Positions 25,201 through 36,507 are shown, counted from the stretch's first letter. The stretch: DNA of 59,807 nucleotides from Phaeodactylum tricornutum CCAP 1055/1 (GCF_000150955.2 NC_011672.1:1300342-1360148); one strand, 5' to 3'. Numbers and translations are program-made. The notes: generated by a model not told the origin, from the letters alone.

Positions 25201-26747
25201 TTGGCCGCCCGTTTGAGCTGTTTGGCGGAAGATGCAACACTTTTAGACGCGCTGGGATTAGCTCGTCCCAAAGTTTCTTCCGACAGGTGACCTTTGGGTA
25301 TTATGTACGATCCTTCACGGGGACTTGCGCGACCGTTGTTGGCAGTAGTCGCGTCTTCTTCGTCCGAGCTGTCTGACCAGGGACATGCTCCTGCCGGGCC
25401 GTCGTCTTCTGAAGAGGATGCCGAAGGGTGCATCCCACCGTCGGTAAGGCGATAATCATAGGCGGCCGAGCCCTGTGTTTGGTGTGGAACATAGTCGATC
25501 TCATCGATCGAAGGAAAGCGCAAACTACCAGCTGTATCGGCCAATTCTCCCAATCTCGACTGAGCAAACAACATGACCTTTTCTGTTTCGGCTCGCAGTA
25601 ATCCCAGGAACCGTTCCGTAATGGCCCTAGCTTTGGAATGTGCGACACGAATGTGCCGGGGTACCTTCCGTTCCTTCTGTTTGCGTATGGCACGGAGTCT
25701 GTGCCGACGTTTGCGACGAGCGACGCGGTCGCGATTACGTTCGTCCTCTCCCCGGTGGTTCATGCGTCCGGACAATGGTGGTGTGAGATTGATGCTCTCG
25801 GGTAGAAGGTGGTTGTCTCGCAGAAAATCTGCTGAAGTTACGTGCGGTGGAGTTGTATTGTCCATATTGTGACTCGTCCGTACGGATGGAGATGTATGGA
25901 ACGTATACCAGGACGCATTCGATTGGGATGGTGTGGTGGGTGGCAGCAATGACGCACTTTCGCCCGTTCTACGTATGGGGGCGTTGAGAATGGACGGAGT
26001 GTGAGAGCTTCCCAAGGTCTGCAAATACTCGGCACTGTCACTGCCGGAACCCCCAGCCATGTAAAATGCTTGGGTGGCGGTATTGTTGGTGAGCGTTGTT
26101 CCGTGAGAGGGAAGAGTGCCGATCCCTGAGCGAACGCCGCTTCCCCCAATCGCGTGGCCACTTCCGCCAGCGCTCGCGTAGAAGTCGTCGTCTTCTCTCA
26201 ATCGTGGCAACCGATGAGCCTTGCGTTTGGCGGCGTTTCCGCCTTGCTGCTGGTACGGTGGCTTTTTGCGAGTAATATTACTGGTGTCCCAGGTCCGGGG
26301 TGTCCAGGAACTCAAGGTACCGGCTCCACAGCCAACGTCCACCTGGTCCTCTTCCTCGTCACTCGAGGTGGCTTCGTGGGAATAGGACAACTTGAAGGGT
26401 TTGCTCGATCGGGACGACGTTCCCATTGAAAAGTCGACGTTTTGTCCCGATTCGTCGGCTGCGCCCATACCGGCAGAAAGATCGTCGTTGTCGTTGATGT
26501 CAACATCGTCTTCCAGGGACGCGTATTCTTCGTCCGAGTCCGACTCCAGAAACAATTCTTCCCGATAGTCCCTTGCGGTTTCTTGTTCGCCCAAGACGTT
26601 CCATTCGTGCGATGTTTGGCGGTGCGTCTCTTCTTCGTAGACGGCTTCGATTTGCGAAAGCAAGAGTTTGAGGGTTTCGTAGTCGAGGTAGGCTCCTTCC
26701 CAGCCGGACCGACGTGCTATGCGGAGTGAAGATCCAAAGCCAACCAT
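22221..26747 (-). CDS. SPX-MFS transporter, probable vacuolar phosphate transporter (VPT/PHT5 type)
   Basis: Exons on the minus strand are 26747-23949, 23865-22750 and 22667-22221 (introns 83 and 82 bp), giving 1453 residues. ATG 26747 opens a perfect SPX start (MVGFGSSL, then WEGAYLDYETLKLLL). The SPX domain is split by a long Ser/Asp/Glu-rich insertion. The second SPX helix block lies at about 350-400 (HSKARAITERFLGLLRAETE) and the third at about 550-620, including the inositol-pyrophosphate-binding type motif VNLIAVRKICRKHDR. The MFS part begins near residue 918 and matches plant SPX-MFS proteins in its first helices and in a final LEGAAQ...SKASPSRL segment. The central MFS loop is long and Ser-rich. 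The family moves phosphate into the vacuole under inositol pyrophosphate control. A GTAAGC within the last exon leaves room for one more intron. Confidence 0.85.
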
Positions 26748-27549
26748 GAGTGACAATTTTGGACTGTAAGGGACTCACACTGTCAATGAATTGACGGGTG
26801 GTGACTGCCGAGACGGTGGATTGATTGCGATTCCGTTTGGGTAGCTAGGAGGTTCGTTGTGATGTTCCTTGTCACTTGTCGGGAGCCGGTAGGGTTCCCT
26901 GGTATCCAAATACTAGGATATACCTGGAGAACGACCTCTCCCACCCCTCATCATGGTCGCCGAAACTCGGGGGTTGCTGAACTTTTAGGAACAGCATGCG
27001 TTAGGGTCGCTATAGCCAAGGTGTAGATGTTGCTCGTCCGTCTTTCGACAGTCGTGTGGACACGAATTAACAGTAAGAAAACTCTAAACTCGTCCCGATT
27101 TTACGTATAGAGTCAAATAGTCGGTAGAAATGTGGGGATAAAGAAACAGACCACATAATGAATTACTACGGTTCCAAATTCCCTTCTGGTCGGAGTCTGC
27201 GAGGGCAAGGTGCGGCACTGTGAACCTCCGGAAGTACCCTGCCGGCGGTGGTGATGCAGTTCCAATTCCTACGTAGATGCTGAGAGACCCCGGGGAACGT
27301 GAATACCGGTATCTGGCAACGTGGTCTCGTCATGACGATATTCGCGTGTCATCCCGAACGCGATTGTGTGTTCCGCTGTCGTACCAATCTCTACGAGACA
27401 GCCCATGTCCGTAGAATCAGCAGTGGTAGTTGTACTAGAGCAACAGATGTAAGGAATACGCGTACCGTTCGCTCGTCACTGTCACGGTTCACAAAATTGT
27501 TTTCTCCCGTGGGGCCAAGTTCGGAATTTACAATCCTGTTACACGGAAG
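26748..27549. other. Divergent intergenic region between SPX-MFS and NTAN1 genes
   Basis: About 800 bp of shared upstream sequence. No reading frame with domain support and no clear regulatory motif is seen. Confidence 0.4.
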
Positions 27550-28752
27550 ATGGTGATTGCCAATTCGGACTCGACCAACACGCTCGTGAGTCTCGATGAC
27601 TACAACAACGGTGGATTCAAGTGTAAGGCAATCTGGGCGTCCCACCAACAAATCCGTGAAGCACCCACGCACGAACACTGGTTGATACCCACCGCGTTGC
27701 GGGTTCCGGAAGATTCATCCGTGCGTTTGGAGGATACGGACAACTCGTGCAGTCCAAGTAGAACTTCTTCCTCGGAAGCATTGCGATTGGTTCATTTACC
27801 CACAGAGTCGTCTCCCTACACGGTCGACGAATGTTTGGGGAACGTTCCGGCGATTCGGCAGCGCTGTAGCGACTTGCTGGAGTCCGGTACGCGGCACTAC
27901 CACGCGAGTTCTCCGGCACGGATCCTGTACGTGGCACAAGGCGAGGTTGCCTACGCCGTGCCCAGACAGTGTGATGTTATCGTCAGTGACAAGGCAACAA
28001 CCTGTCACGTATTAATACTGAAGAGTGTGTCGGATCACGCTGCGCCCCTCGTCTCGTGTGCACACATTGATGGAGATCGGTACGAAACTTGTATTCGCGA
28101 CATGTTTCGGCGTCACCAAACGCATCACGAAGAATCGGCCGATGCCGAAATGGATATTCATATCATGGGGGGCTTTGGAGACGAGCACGGTGCAAGCCGT
28201 GTCATTACCTCTTGGTTGGTGCGATTGCTCGCCGCGCTAGCCAAGGAAACCCAACCAGTGTTCCATACAACCACGTTAGGAACCTGTGCCGTCACGTCAC
28301 TAAACCATTGCAACGACAGCAAATATCCATCTCCTATTGGTCGTGGTCTAGCCATGGAAATGGAGTCGGGCAGAGTCTTTTTGGCCTCTTGTGACACCGC
28401 CGTGGCTGGCCCCAATACGGTTCTCCGGTCCGTGCGACTCTGGGCACCCCAAGCACAGCCTCGATTGCACGTCATTCACGAAGCTCACCGGGACGGTATC
28501 ATTATTCGGCCCTTTGCGTACAAACCGTTTGCCGATATTGGTACCTTACTGGCCTTGCCCGACGATCTACTCTTGACCTACACGAGTACGTCGCCCGACT
28601 GTGAACAAGACGATTTTTGCGGCGCTCTCCGGGAGACTCTACGTTTTCTGCAAACCGTCCCAGCCGCATCGGTCTTTGGACCCGACCTGGGTCAGCCCTT
28701 GGTGTACCGACGTACGGGACGACTAGGAAACCGATGGATGCTGGTCCGGTGA
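27550..28752 (+). CDS. NTAN1: Protein N-terminal asparagine amidohydrolase
   Basis: Single-exon protein of 400 residues from ATG 27550. NTAN1 deamidates N-terminal Asn to Asp, committing proteins to arginylation and the Arg/N-degron pathway in the cytosol or nucleus. The sequence shows ILYVAQGEVAYAVP (about 125-138) followed by VSDKATTCHVLILKS, whose Cys corresponds to the nucleophile in the mammalian enzyme's SDDATTCH motif. SCAHIDGD follows, then MDIHIMGGFGDEHGASR. The C-terminal part holds RPFAYKPF and the closing NRWMLVR. At 400 residues it is longer than the roughly 310-residue mammalian protein. The extra length is mainly an N-terminal extension rich in Ser and Thr, whose role is unknown. 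Confidence 0.9.
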   Translation: MVIANSDSTNTLVSLDDYNNGGFKCKAIWASHQQIREAPTHEHWLIPTALRVPEDSSVRLEDTDNSCSPSRTSSSEALRLVHLPTESSPYTVDECLGNVPAIRQRCSDLLESGTRHYHASSPARILYVAQGEVAYAVPRQCDVIVSDKATTCHVLILKSVSDHAAPLVSCAHIDGDRYETCIRDMFRRHQTHHEESADAEMDIHIMGGFGDEHGASRVITSWLVRLLAALAKETQPVFHTTTLGTCAVTSLNHCNDSKYPSPIGRGLAMEMESGRVFLASCDTAVAGPNTVLRSVRLWAPQAQPRLHVIHEAHRDGIIIRPFAYKPFADIGTLLALPDDLLLTYTSTSPDCEQDDFCGALRETLRFLQTVPAASVFGPDLGQPLVYRRTGRLGNRWMLVR

Positions 28753-29237
28753 TGCCTTGGATCTTTTTGTCCTCCGAAGAACTGGTGTAATGGCAGCTTT
28801 TTCCTACAACTACATATACTATTCTTCCCTACACTTTCGGATCCCGACGAGTTTTCTCTGTGTCGTCATTTTTGTGATCCACCACTCCTGGAAATCTTTC
28901 ACTTGAAAATTATGTAAAAACGCACTTGAAGTTTGCTGTAATATAAATTACCAATTTTTTTATCCCTACCCAAATTCGGCTTTGGCTGCAGCCACAGTTT
29001 ATCGGCTGTACTACACCTCTGTCATAGTAGCTGCTGAGTTATGGGAGTTGTAGTCGCCTGGCTTCGCTGTCTTGTTGCTTCTTAGACTTTTTTACAGTTT
29101 TTTACTTTTCTTTGTGTTTTTCACTCACAGTCAATTCTACGAACCGTAACTGTTTGAACAGCCGACTTGCAACTTCGGATTTCGATTCGGCTGATGCACC
29201 GAGTCCTGCACGCAATAGTCTAGGCTTGTCCTTATCT
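28753..29237. other. Intergenic region between convergent genes
   Basis: This holds the 3' flanks of NTAN1 and the second M6 protease gene. It includes T-rich tracts but no other feature. Confidence 0.4.
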
Positions 29238-31694
29238 TTATAAATTGGATAATCTCTGTCTGTTTCTATTCACGTTCGCGCTCATTCGATTCCTTTTCAT
29301 ACCGTTGCCTCTGTCTCTATTATTCATATTCGTAGGAAGGGTAATGGGAACCCGAGTGGGCTGATGGCTCGGTACCGAGGAAAAAAAGTCCGCCGTCGGC
29401 ATGAAAGACGGCACCCCTGTTGGCTGAGTAGTCGGTACAGATGAGGGAGGAGCTGTTGGTTCCCTAGGAGTCGCTGTTGGTTCCCTAGGAGTCGCTGATG
29501 GCTCCCTTGGAGAAGCTGTTGGATCTCTTGGAGAAGCTGTTGGTTCCCTTGGAGTAGGTGTTGGTTCCCCAGGAGTCGCTGTTGGTTCCCTTGGAGTAGC
29601 TGTTGGTTCCCTTGGAGAAGCTGTTGGTTCTCTTGGAGTAGCTGTCGGGACGCCGGAGGGCATTAAGGATGGGACGCCGGAGGGCATTAAGGACGGGACG
29701 CCTTCCTCCTCGTACACGAAATCGAACGTTACAGTATCTCCTGCCAAACTTATGTTTTCAATCAGGATGCCCGTTTTGGTTACACTTCCAGACTGGTAGC
29801 TGTCGGTATTTGGGTAGATATCAGGGCCAGGGCCGAGAGAAGAAGCACCATCCCTTCCACCCCGAAAGACATCCCCAGCATCGGAATCTAGAAACTGTTC
29901 CAGGTCATATTCGCCATCGGCCTGCAAGAGAGCTACACGATAGTGATTGCCATTTTCAGGCCAACCCGTTTGTCCAGGAAACCCTTCTTGATCGAAACTA
30001 GCAGTGTCATCAATGTGGTAGATCAGAAGCCCTTCCTGCAATCAAAGAACATTTTCAGAAAGGCAGTTTGGATAACCAATCATCTGTCACTCCCTTTGGG
30101 ACGCAATACACAACCTTACCTCGGGAATCAGGCTGTCGTATCCTACCCTGCGACGATATTCAATCAGGAGGAACTCATCCTCGGGGAATCCTCTTTGAAT
30201 GATATAGTAGTCGTCGTCAGTATACGAAGGTTTGATCTCAATGTTCCTGGAGGTTTCCGTCAGCACTGTAGGCGTCACCCAGCCTAGCTGGATCTTGCAC
30301 CACGGATCTAATAGGGGTGGATATAGCTGCGAACTATCAAATCCCCAGCTATTTGCCATAAGACTCCAGGAGTTCAGCCCCTTTCCCCCTCCATCTATAT
30401 CATATAGATCAGGCAGTCCTAAGAAGTGACCGGTCTCGTGTGCTATGGTGGATATTAAAGTATTTGGTGAGATCATCCGTACCACAGGATGCTGGAAATA
30501 AAAGACACAATAATGCTCCTGTAAAGCTTCTGCCTCCTTTAATTGCTCTGTTGCGTACCTATTACTCCGATACGACCAATGCTTGTACCAGTAGATCCCC
30601 ATAGAGATGGATTAATATGGTAGTTGAAGACACTTACGCCAACGCTGGATGTCCAACCGGCCTCGCCCCCATCCTCGATGGTAAACAGCGACCACTTGTG
30701 AGACCAGATCCGATTGCTGGCCCCATTCCCTGAGGTATAGAAGATTACAAAGCAAGAAGTGAGAGTGTGTGGTCTATGTCGACCACGCTATATTCACTTG
30801 ACGACACTTACATTCCGCTCCGTAGCCCGAGTGTAGAAAAGTGATCGCATCAATAAGCCCGTCGTTGTCCTGGTCAAAGTCACGAAAGTCCAATCCGCCA
30901 GCTTCAACTTTGTCCAGTGCATTCGCAATACACTCGTGGATTCGCACATCTAGACCAGACTTATCGTTGGCGCAGTATGTCTCCGTGTATACGGGGTCAA
31001 GGGTCACCCATTGGTAAACGGTGGAATCAAGAATCAATCTGCCGTTGCTGTTCTCCAGGAACACCTGTTTAACGCTTCCAGTAGGACATGATGCAGTAGG
31101 ACTTTCAGCATTCATAAGGTCGTCTACTTCCGCGACAGTTGGGAGAAAATTACGAGAAGAGTGATCACTAAATCGCATTAGAACCACCAGGTTCTTCAGG
31201 GTGCCCTGGAGCTTGCGATGACTGCCGCGGAACTCTCCTAGTCGGCGTCCGCTGTCGTCCACCTCGCAAAAAGCCCCACACTCCTCCTCGATCTGATTTT
31301 CGTTTTTTCCGACGTTTGGCTTAAGGCCGGAGGCTTGAGGACTTTCTCTTCCTACTTGAAGATCCATTCTAGGCACCACGTCGCCGTTCTTATCTTTTCC
31401 ACAGTAGTAAAAGGTCGTCTCCGGATCAGCGTTGCCGACCGAATCTTCATTGGAGAGCTGTTGGGGGATTTTATCGGGGTGCGTGACTACGGGACAGATA
31501 GTGAACCCGTTCTTGTCCTCGAGCCAGCTATTACCTGGTCCGCCAAAGACGTACATTTCGCCCGTCGGGGAGCCATCTGCGTTGAGTTCTTCGAAAGGAA
31601 ATGGAGACGCCAGAGTCCCCGACACATTGTCTATCTTTATTGTGGTAACGACGAGGAGAGCGAACAAAGCTTCGCTGTGGAACGAAAATTTCAT
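29238..31694 (-). CDS. Secreted M6-type metalloprotease paralogue with Pro/Thr/Arg repeat tail
   Basis: Minus-strand exons are 31694-30812, 30729-30559, 30442-30120 and 30035-29238, giving 724 residues in frame. Intron positions and phases match the paralogue at 2990-6618, and the two middle exons have identical lengths (171 and 323 bp). The start MKF leads a signal peptide. The zinc motif HETGHFLGLPD falls at residues 353-363, again assembled across a splice junction, and SWSLMANSWG follows. After the catalytic region (to about 570) come three GVPSLMPS-type octapeptides, about ten heptapeptides of the REPTATP type, and a basic Asn/Arg-rich tail. It lacks the three Cys-Cys domains of the paralogue. 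Both should be secreted zinc proteases. The tail may mediate wall attachment, by analogy with other diatom Pro/Thr-rich proteins. Confidence 0.85.
29451..29703 (-). repeat. In-frame 21-bp and 24-bp coding minisatellites
   Basis: Within the last exon of the second M6 gene, a 21-bp unit encoding REPTATP variants repeats about nine to ten times (29451-29646). It is followed by three 24-bp units encoding GVPSLMPS variants (about 29647-29703). Both units are multiples of three, so copy-number change would keep the frame. Confidence 0.85.
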
Positions 31695-31764
31695 TAGTGA
31701 GATATTTCAGTCGCAAGCGTGCGGATCTTGAATTAATGCTTTTACAGTTAGCTTTGCTCCTCAC

Positions 31765-31923
31765 TATCTCTTTGTTTGAGAATCGTAAAGGACAACACAC
31801 ACGAAATTGAGCTTTCAGCGACGGCCGCGTAACCAAGTTCGCATTGAAACATTAATCATAAATCGTTCACAAACGTGAACTCCATTATAGGCCCTCGCAG
31901 TCACGTAAACCAATGGTTTTACA
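31765..31923. repeat. Diverged direct repeat, copy A
   Basis: About 155 bp with the core GCGACGGCCGCG, AACCAAGTTCGCA and CGTGAACTCCATT motifs. The same order recurs at 32112-32267 with moderate divergence. Copy A lies immediately upstream of the second M6 protease start. Confidence 0.75.
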
Positions 31924-32111
31924 ATTCCTGTTAACTGTAAGAGTCGCTTAGCATGCCACTCTAGGGCGCCATGTATTCCCTTTCGGGATATAAAACGACA
32001 AAATCCTCTATATTAACAGTGTTTGGTTTGAACATTGGCAGCTGCCATTTCACCGGACTGCGCCACCAAGCCCTGCCTACAATCGTCATGATCCGTAAGC
32101 AGATTCCTGAC

Positions 32112-32267
32112 TGTCTCTTTGAGAATCGCGAAGGAATGCTCGCACGTAATCGAGCTTCGAGCGACGGCCGCGAAACCAAGTTCGCAATGAAATATCAATC
32201 GCAAAGTGTTCTCAAACGTGAACTCCATTGTAGGCCCTCCCAGTCACGAAAACCAATTGTTTTACAT
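32112..32267. repeat. Diverged direct repeat, copy B
   Basis: Second copy of the segment at 31765-31923, in the same orientation and about 190 bp downstream of it. No terminal inverted repeats or coding capacity were seen, so it is a local duplication or a short non-coding repeat family. Confidence 0.75.
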
Positions 32268-33683
32268 TTAACTGCATCATGCAACCAGCCGCAAGATATT
32301 CTGCATCCATTCGTCACCAGCCGACATGGTATATAGATTTTTCAGAAATTAAAATTTTTAATTAAATAGTATTTCACGCTTGAATAAAACTAATTAGAGC
32401 CAGAGCGAGAATTCAATTCCCCCAAATAGCGAAATGTCACCTAGTTCATCCCGATTCCTGGGTTTTCTCATATAATTACAATATAAGTATTTTGGGGGGC
32501 AATGCAGAAACCGTGTCTGACCATTATTGGTTGAATACCAAAGACATATATTGTCTTCCAATTGAACCCTATTTGCTGTTCAACAGAAATATACCATTTC
32601 GAGTATAGCGTGTAGTAGCGATAGTGTTGGAACTTCCCAGTAGTATCCATTTACAACTATAGAGCACAGCTGACTTCCAAGACACTTTACTGTTGGTCGA
32701 AGTTTCCTTTCCTTTGAGCCCTACACACGCGGCATAAGAGGCTGATATATCGACATCAAGTTGTCCCGCATTTTAGAATATGTTAACAATATGTAGGTAT
32801 TTAAGGGGTCTGTCTTGTCGCATAGTTCCTCTTTTTGAAAATTAAGTGCACGTAGGTCGTCGTTCTTTGGGCGGGCCTAATTTATTAATATACCTTATTT
32901 AGAGGATCGTAGCCGAGTAGGTTGATTTTCAAAGAAATGTATTCCGCAGAGGTGTCGCATCAAACGGCACTGATCCAAGTTCTTCTCGAATTCTCGTGAT
33001 GTCATGCGTATAGGAGTCGTCGAGTACGCTTTGATTCTTGATTGTGAGTACGAGAACCAACAACAAAGGCTCTTCCAAATGTTTGCTGCCGTAAGTGTTA
33101 TTTGAACTTACGGATCCAATTTTAAGACTTCTTGGTAGGTATTATTCGCTTATTGATGCAATGATCATGTTCGTAGCTTCGGCTTCGAATGTTGACGTAC
33201 GGGCGACTTTAGACTTACTGTTAGTCCTGTTTTTAGCAGGATCCCTTGAGCTGAATGAAGAACCGATAGCTTAAAAGTGATTTTCTCTGTTGTAGCATTG
33301 ACAGTGAAGGTGAGCTACCGACGCATGAAGTCATGTCCATATAGAATCAATAATCACATGCTTCCTCTTGACCTCGTAGTCACTATAAAGCAGCATTTTC
33401 ATTTTTAAACATTTCTTCTGCCTTCAGTCGTTTCGGTTCATTGTAATTACGTCGCTTACGACGCTGCGCCCTGTCAGCTTTTTCCAATTAACGCAATGTT
33501 TCGAAATACACGTTTGCGGACAGTTCTTACTGTTACTCTTGGTTGCGGTTGGAATCAACGACTTGTCTCTGGTTTTCTCTCCCATTTCCGTATCTATCGT
33601 ACGGCCACTTCCATTCGGAATCGGTGTGGCGTTTGGATTCTCCATCGGATTTTTTTTTGACGGGGAGTATTTGTGTGCTGGAG

Positions 33684-35996
33684 ATGGGGGGAAGAGGAAA
33701 CACTTTCACATCAATGCTGCGTACGGCAGTTTTGCTTTTCCTCTTACGGACTCCCATGTTCGTCGGCGTTGCCACGGCTGCTGCCGTGGAATCCCTACCG
33801 ACGACGATGACGAGTCATACGTCTCCTGGTGAAAATTATGACAACCAAGGAATGAAAAGCGCGCACAATCTTGTTGGGGAACCACCGGCATTCGAAAGCG
33901 ATCTCGAACGCCGTCAGCGGGTCTGGGAAGACGAGAAGTCGCTGCTAGCGAAGAAGCTCCAAGTCGCCCAACTTGAGCGAGATCAAGCAGTCTCGCAGAA
34001 TCGGGACCTTCTTACTACCATACAAAGCCTGAAAACACTGTTGGAACACTCGGAAGCGACCAACGCCGACACGGAAGACCGTATCGCTCAAGCCGTACAA
34101 GGATCTAGAGTTGCCGCTGCTCGTCAAGCATCGAAAACGATCCAGAGCTTGGAAACGCGTCTGGAAAAACTACTGACTTCCTATAGTGAACTAAAGGATC
34201 AGAGTGGTACTCTCACGGAGACATTGAAGCAGGCAAATGCTCGTCTGGTTTCGGTCGAACAAGAACGGGAGACTCTACAAGCTTCGGTATCTCGTTGGGA
34301 GGCAAACGTCCAGATACTAGAAATGGAACGCGCTCAGATCCCATCTACATTGGGCGGATTAAACGTTTCGGATTCTTCTGTGAAAGGTGTTCAGGAACAT
34401 TGTTCCCCAACAATGTTGGTGGAAAAACAGACTTTGGAGTTAGCATTAGCGAACGAGACCAAACGTGTGCAGGAACTCGAAAGTCAGCTCGAACAAGCGA
34501 AAGTCGAGCAACATGAACTCGAAAATTCGTCAATGTCATTTCGTAGCAAGATGCAGAAGATGGAATTCTTGAACGACAAGCTTACAGCACAATGGGAAGA
34601 ATCTAACGCAGTTGCGGCCCAAGTCGACGCCTCCCAAATAACGCTAGAGTTGGAGCACGTACAGGAACGCATCCAGCAGCTGCTGCAAGAAAAGAATGCA
34701 TTGAAGACGGAAGTGGCAGATCTGCACAGGCAACTCAATAACACCAAAGCTGACAGTGAGCGAGCCGCGCAACATTTGCAAACAAGCAAAGATTTAGCGG
34801 ATTCTTTGACAATCCAGCTAGCGGAAGCTGTAACTGAATTGGATTTCGTGGAGGCGTCTACAAAACAGGCAGCCAATGAGAAGATAGCAGCAATCCAGTC
34901 ACGCTACTGGACGCGCACCACAGAATTGCGAGAACGCAGCGATAGTCTATCAGTGGAATTAGCTACAGCAAAATTGCAACTGCGTCAAGTGAAAAGGACG
35001 CTGTTTGAAGTGCGACGAGAGTTGTTTGAATCTAACGAAAAACTCCGAGATCGCCATCGGTGGAAGCAGAATGCTTGGACTCGGGTTCGCATTGCGACAC
35101 ATGTTATACAAATTCCATACGAGCACCTTTGGCGGTATTTTGAGCCATCCTACGTGCAATACGTGTCACCGGTTCTAGAACAGCTGCAATACTTTTGGCA
35201 ACGACTGCAAGTACATGCATGGCCAATGTTGGGCTTACTAGCAAACTTGGGGCGGGAGCTGTGGGTCGAAATTCCCATCTTGTGGAGTAGGGCTTGTGCG
35301 GAATTTCGTCTTGTTGTGCCCAAGGTGGCGGAAAGTCTGGCGCCTTTGGGGAATCGCGCCCAGCAGACATGGGGTTATTTTCGATCGCTTTGCCAACATG
35401 TATTGGACCGCGTCTTACCGCACCATATTGTGTTCAATTTTATTCCGTATATGGATACTATTCGGGAAAAGCTGTCGCCTTTGACGGCTCGCATAGGAGA
35501 GGCCTGGGATTTATTCCGATCCTTCTGCAAGCAACACGTATACGACCGCTTCTTGCTCCGGTACATTGTTTTGGAATTGCGTCCATTTGTGCACACACTG
35601 CGAGAACACCTAATGCTTTTGTGGGATTGTGCAGAGCACGCTTGGGAATCGTTCTGTTTGCTTTGCAAACGTCAGATATTTGACCGCTTCGCACCCAAGT
35701 TTGTTGAGTTGCACAATATAGATTTGTACGGCTGGAGATATCGCGTACAAGACAAACTTGTCAATGGCATTCGTGTGGTTGCCGACACTTTGCTGACCTA
35801 TTGCAAACTGAGCGACGCACCCCAGCCTTTCGTTCATGCTGTTCGGTACATTCGTGACGATCCCGAATGGTCCATCGTCGTCATCGAAAGCCTGGTGCTG
35901 GTAGCAGCCGTACTCGCTTTGACGAGACCCCTTTCGTGGCGCTGGCGGTCTCGTGTGGTCAAATTGGAAGCCAAGCCACGGCGCGGATGGTTTTAG
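33684..35996 (+). CDS. Long coiled-coil protein with signal sequence, tandem helical repeats and C-terminal membrane helix
   Basis: Single-exon protein of 770 residues from ATG 33684. The ATG at 33714 would give 760 residues and places a textbook signal sequence (MLRTAVLLFLLRTPMFVGVA) at the very N-terminus, so it may be the true start. Residues of about 60-440 are a continuous heptad coiled coil, rich in Glu, Lys, Gln and Leu. A Trp/Phe/Leu-rich region then contains three tandem units of 45-46 residues starting at 35370, 35505 and 35643, with W..F.SLC, DRF and P....R..L positions conserved. A hydrophobic helix near the C-terminus (VVIESLVLVAAVLALTRPL) precedes a basic tail. This suggests an ER or endomembrane tether-like protein. 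No family is recognised. Confidence 0.75.
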   Translation: MGGRGNTFTSMLRTAVLLFLLRTPMFVGVATAAAVESLPTTMTSHTSPGENYDNQGMKSAHNLVGEPPAFESDLERRQRVWEDEKSLLAKKLQVAQLERDQAVSQNRDLLTTIQSLKTLLEHSEATNADTEDRIAQAVQGSRVAAARQASKTIQSLETRLEKLLTSYSELKDQSGTLTETLKQANARLVSVEQERETLQASVSRWEANVQILEMERAQIPSTLGGLNVSDSSVKGVQEHCSPTMLVEKQTLELALANETKRVQELESQLEQAKVEQHELENSSMSFRSKMQKMEFLNDKLTAQWEESNAVAAQVDASQITLELEHVQERIQQLLQEKNALKTEVADLHRQLNNTKADSERAAQHLQTSKDLADSLTIQLAEAVTELDFVEASTKQAANEKIAAIQSRYWTRTTELRERSDSLSVELATAKLQLRQVKRTLFEVRRELFESNEKLRDRHRWKQNAWTRVRIATHVIQIPYEHLWRYFEPSYVQYVSPVLEQLQYFWQRLQVHAWPMLGLLANLGRELWVEIPILWSRACAEFRLVVPKVAESLAPLGNRAQQTWGYFRSLCQHVLDRVLPHHIVFNFIPYMDTIREKLSPLTARIGEAWDLFRSFCKQHVYDRFLLRYIVLELRPFVHTLREHLMLLWDCAEHAWESFCLLCKRQIFDRFAPKFVELHNIDLYGWRYRVQDKLVNGIRVVADTLLTYCKLSDAPQPFVHAVRYIRDDPEWSIVVIESLVLVAAVLALTRPLSWRWRSRVVKLEAKPRRGWF

Positions 35997-36507
35997 AATT
36001 CAAAACGGTCGCGTTCGTTTTGTTGGCATTACCGAATCGGGAACTACCGGGAACAGACTGGTATGTCGGGAGTCTCATACAAAGCTAATAGTAAATATAA
36101 CGTAAACGTAGCAATACCGATGGATCTACTGACATTATCGAAATAATATTTAGGCTTGTGTAATTGATTTTTTGGGAAATGAATAATTTAACTGTAAGGA
36201 ATTAGAAACGATCTACGTCACAAGCGGGAAAACGTGTTTCACCAAATGCTTCCCTGTGTGACCGGAGGGTGTGCTCACCAATCTCATTCGATACTGGGAT
36301 GGCGGGAAGCTGGCTGGCGCGTGCGATAGGAATACCGCAGTCCTTCGACCGTCACGACACTCACGAATGTGGTACCGTTATCTGATCGACGATAGAGACG
36401 GATATAGACGTTGGAAGCCAGGAAGTCCCTCGGTTCCCTGTACGGCCCTTCTTGCACCTGTGGCGGTTACAATTCACACACAATTGTTTGGACAGAGTCC
36501 AACTATC
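35997..36507. other. Intergenic region upstream of ATR
   Basis: Part of this is open in the frame of the first ATR exon (from 36271), but the first ATG giving a sensible start is 36508. An earlier in-frame ATG at 36370 cannot be ruled out. Nothing else is seen. Confidence 0.4.

Larger units (their letters stand above)
31695..33683. other. Gene-poor 2-kb region
   Basis: AT-rich sequence upstream of two divergent genes. It contains the direct duplication described separately and otherwise only short frames on both strands without domains. No RNA gene was recognised. Confidence 0.4.
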
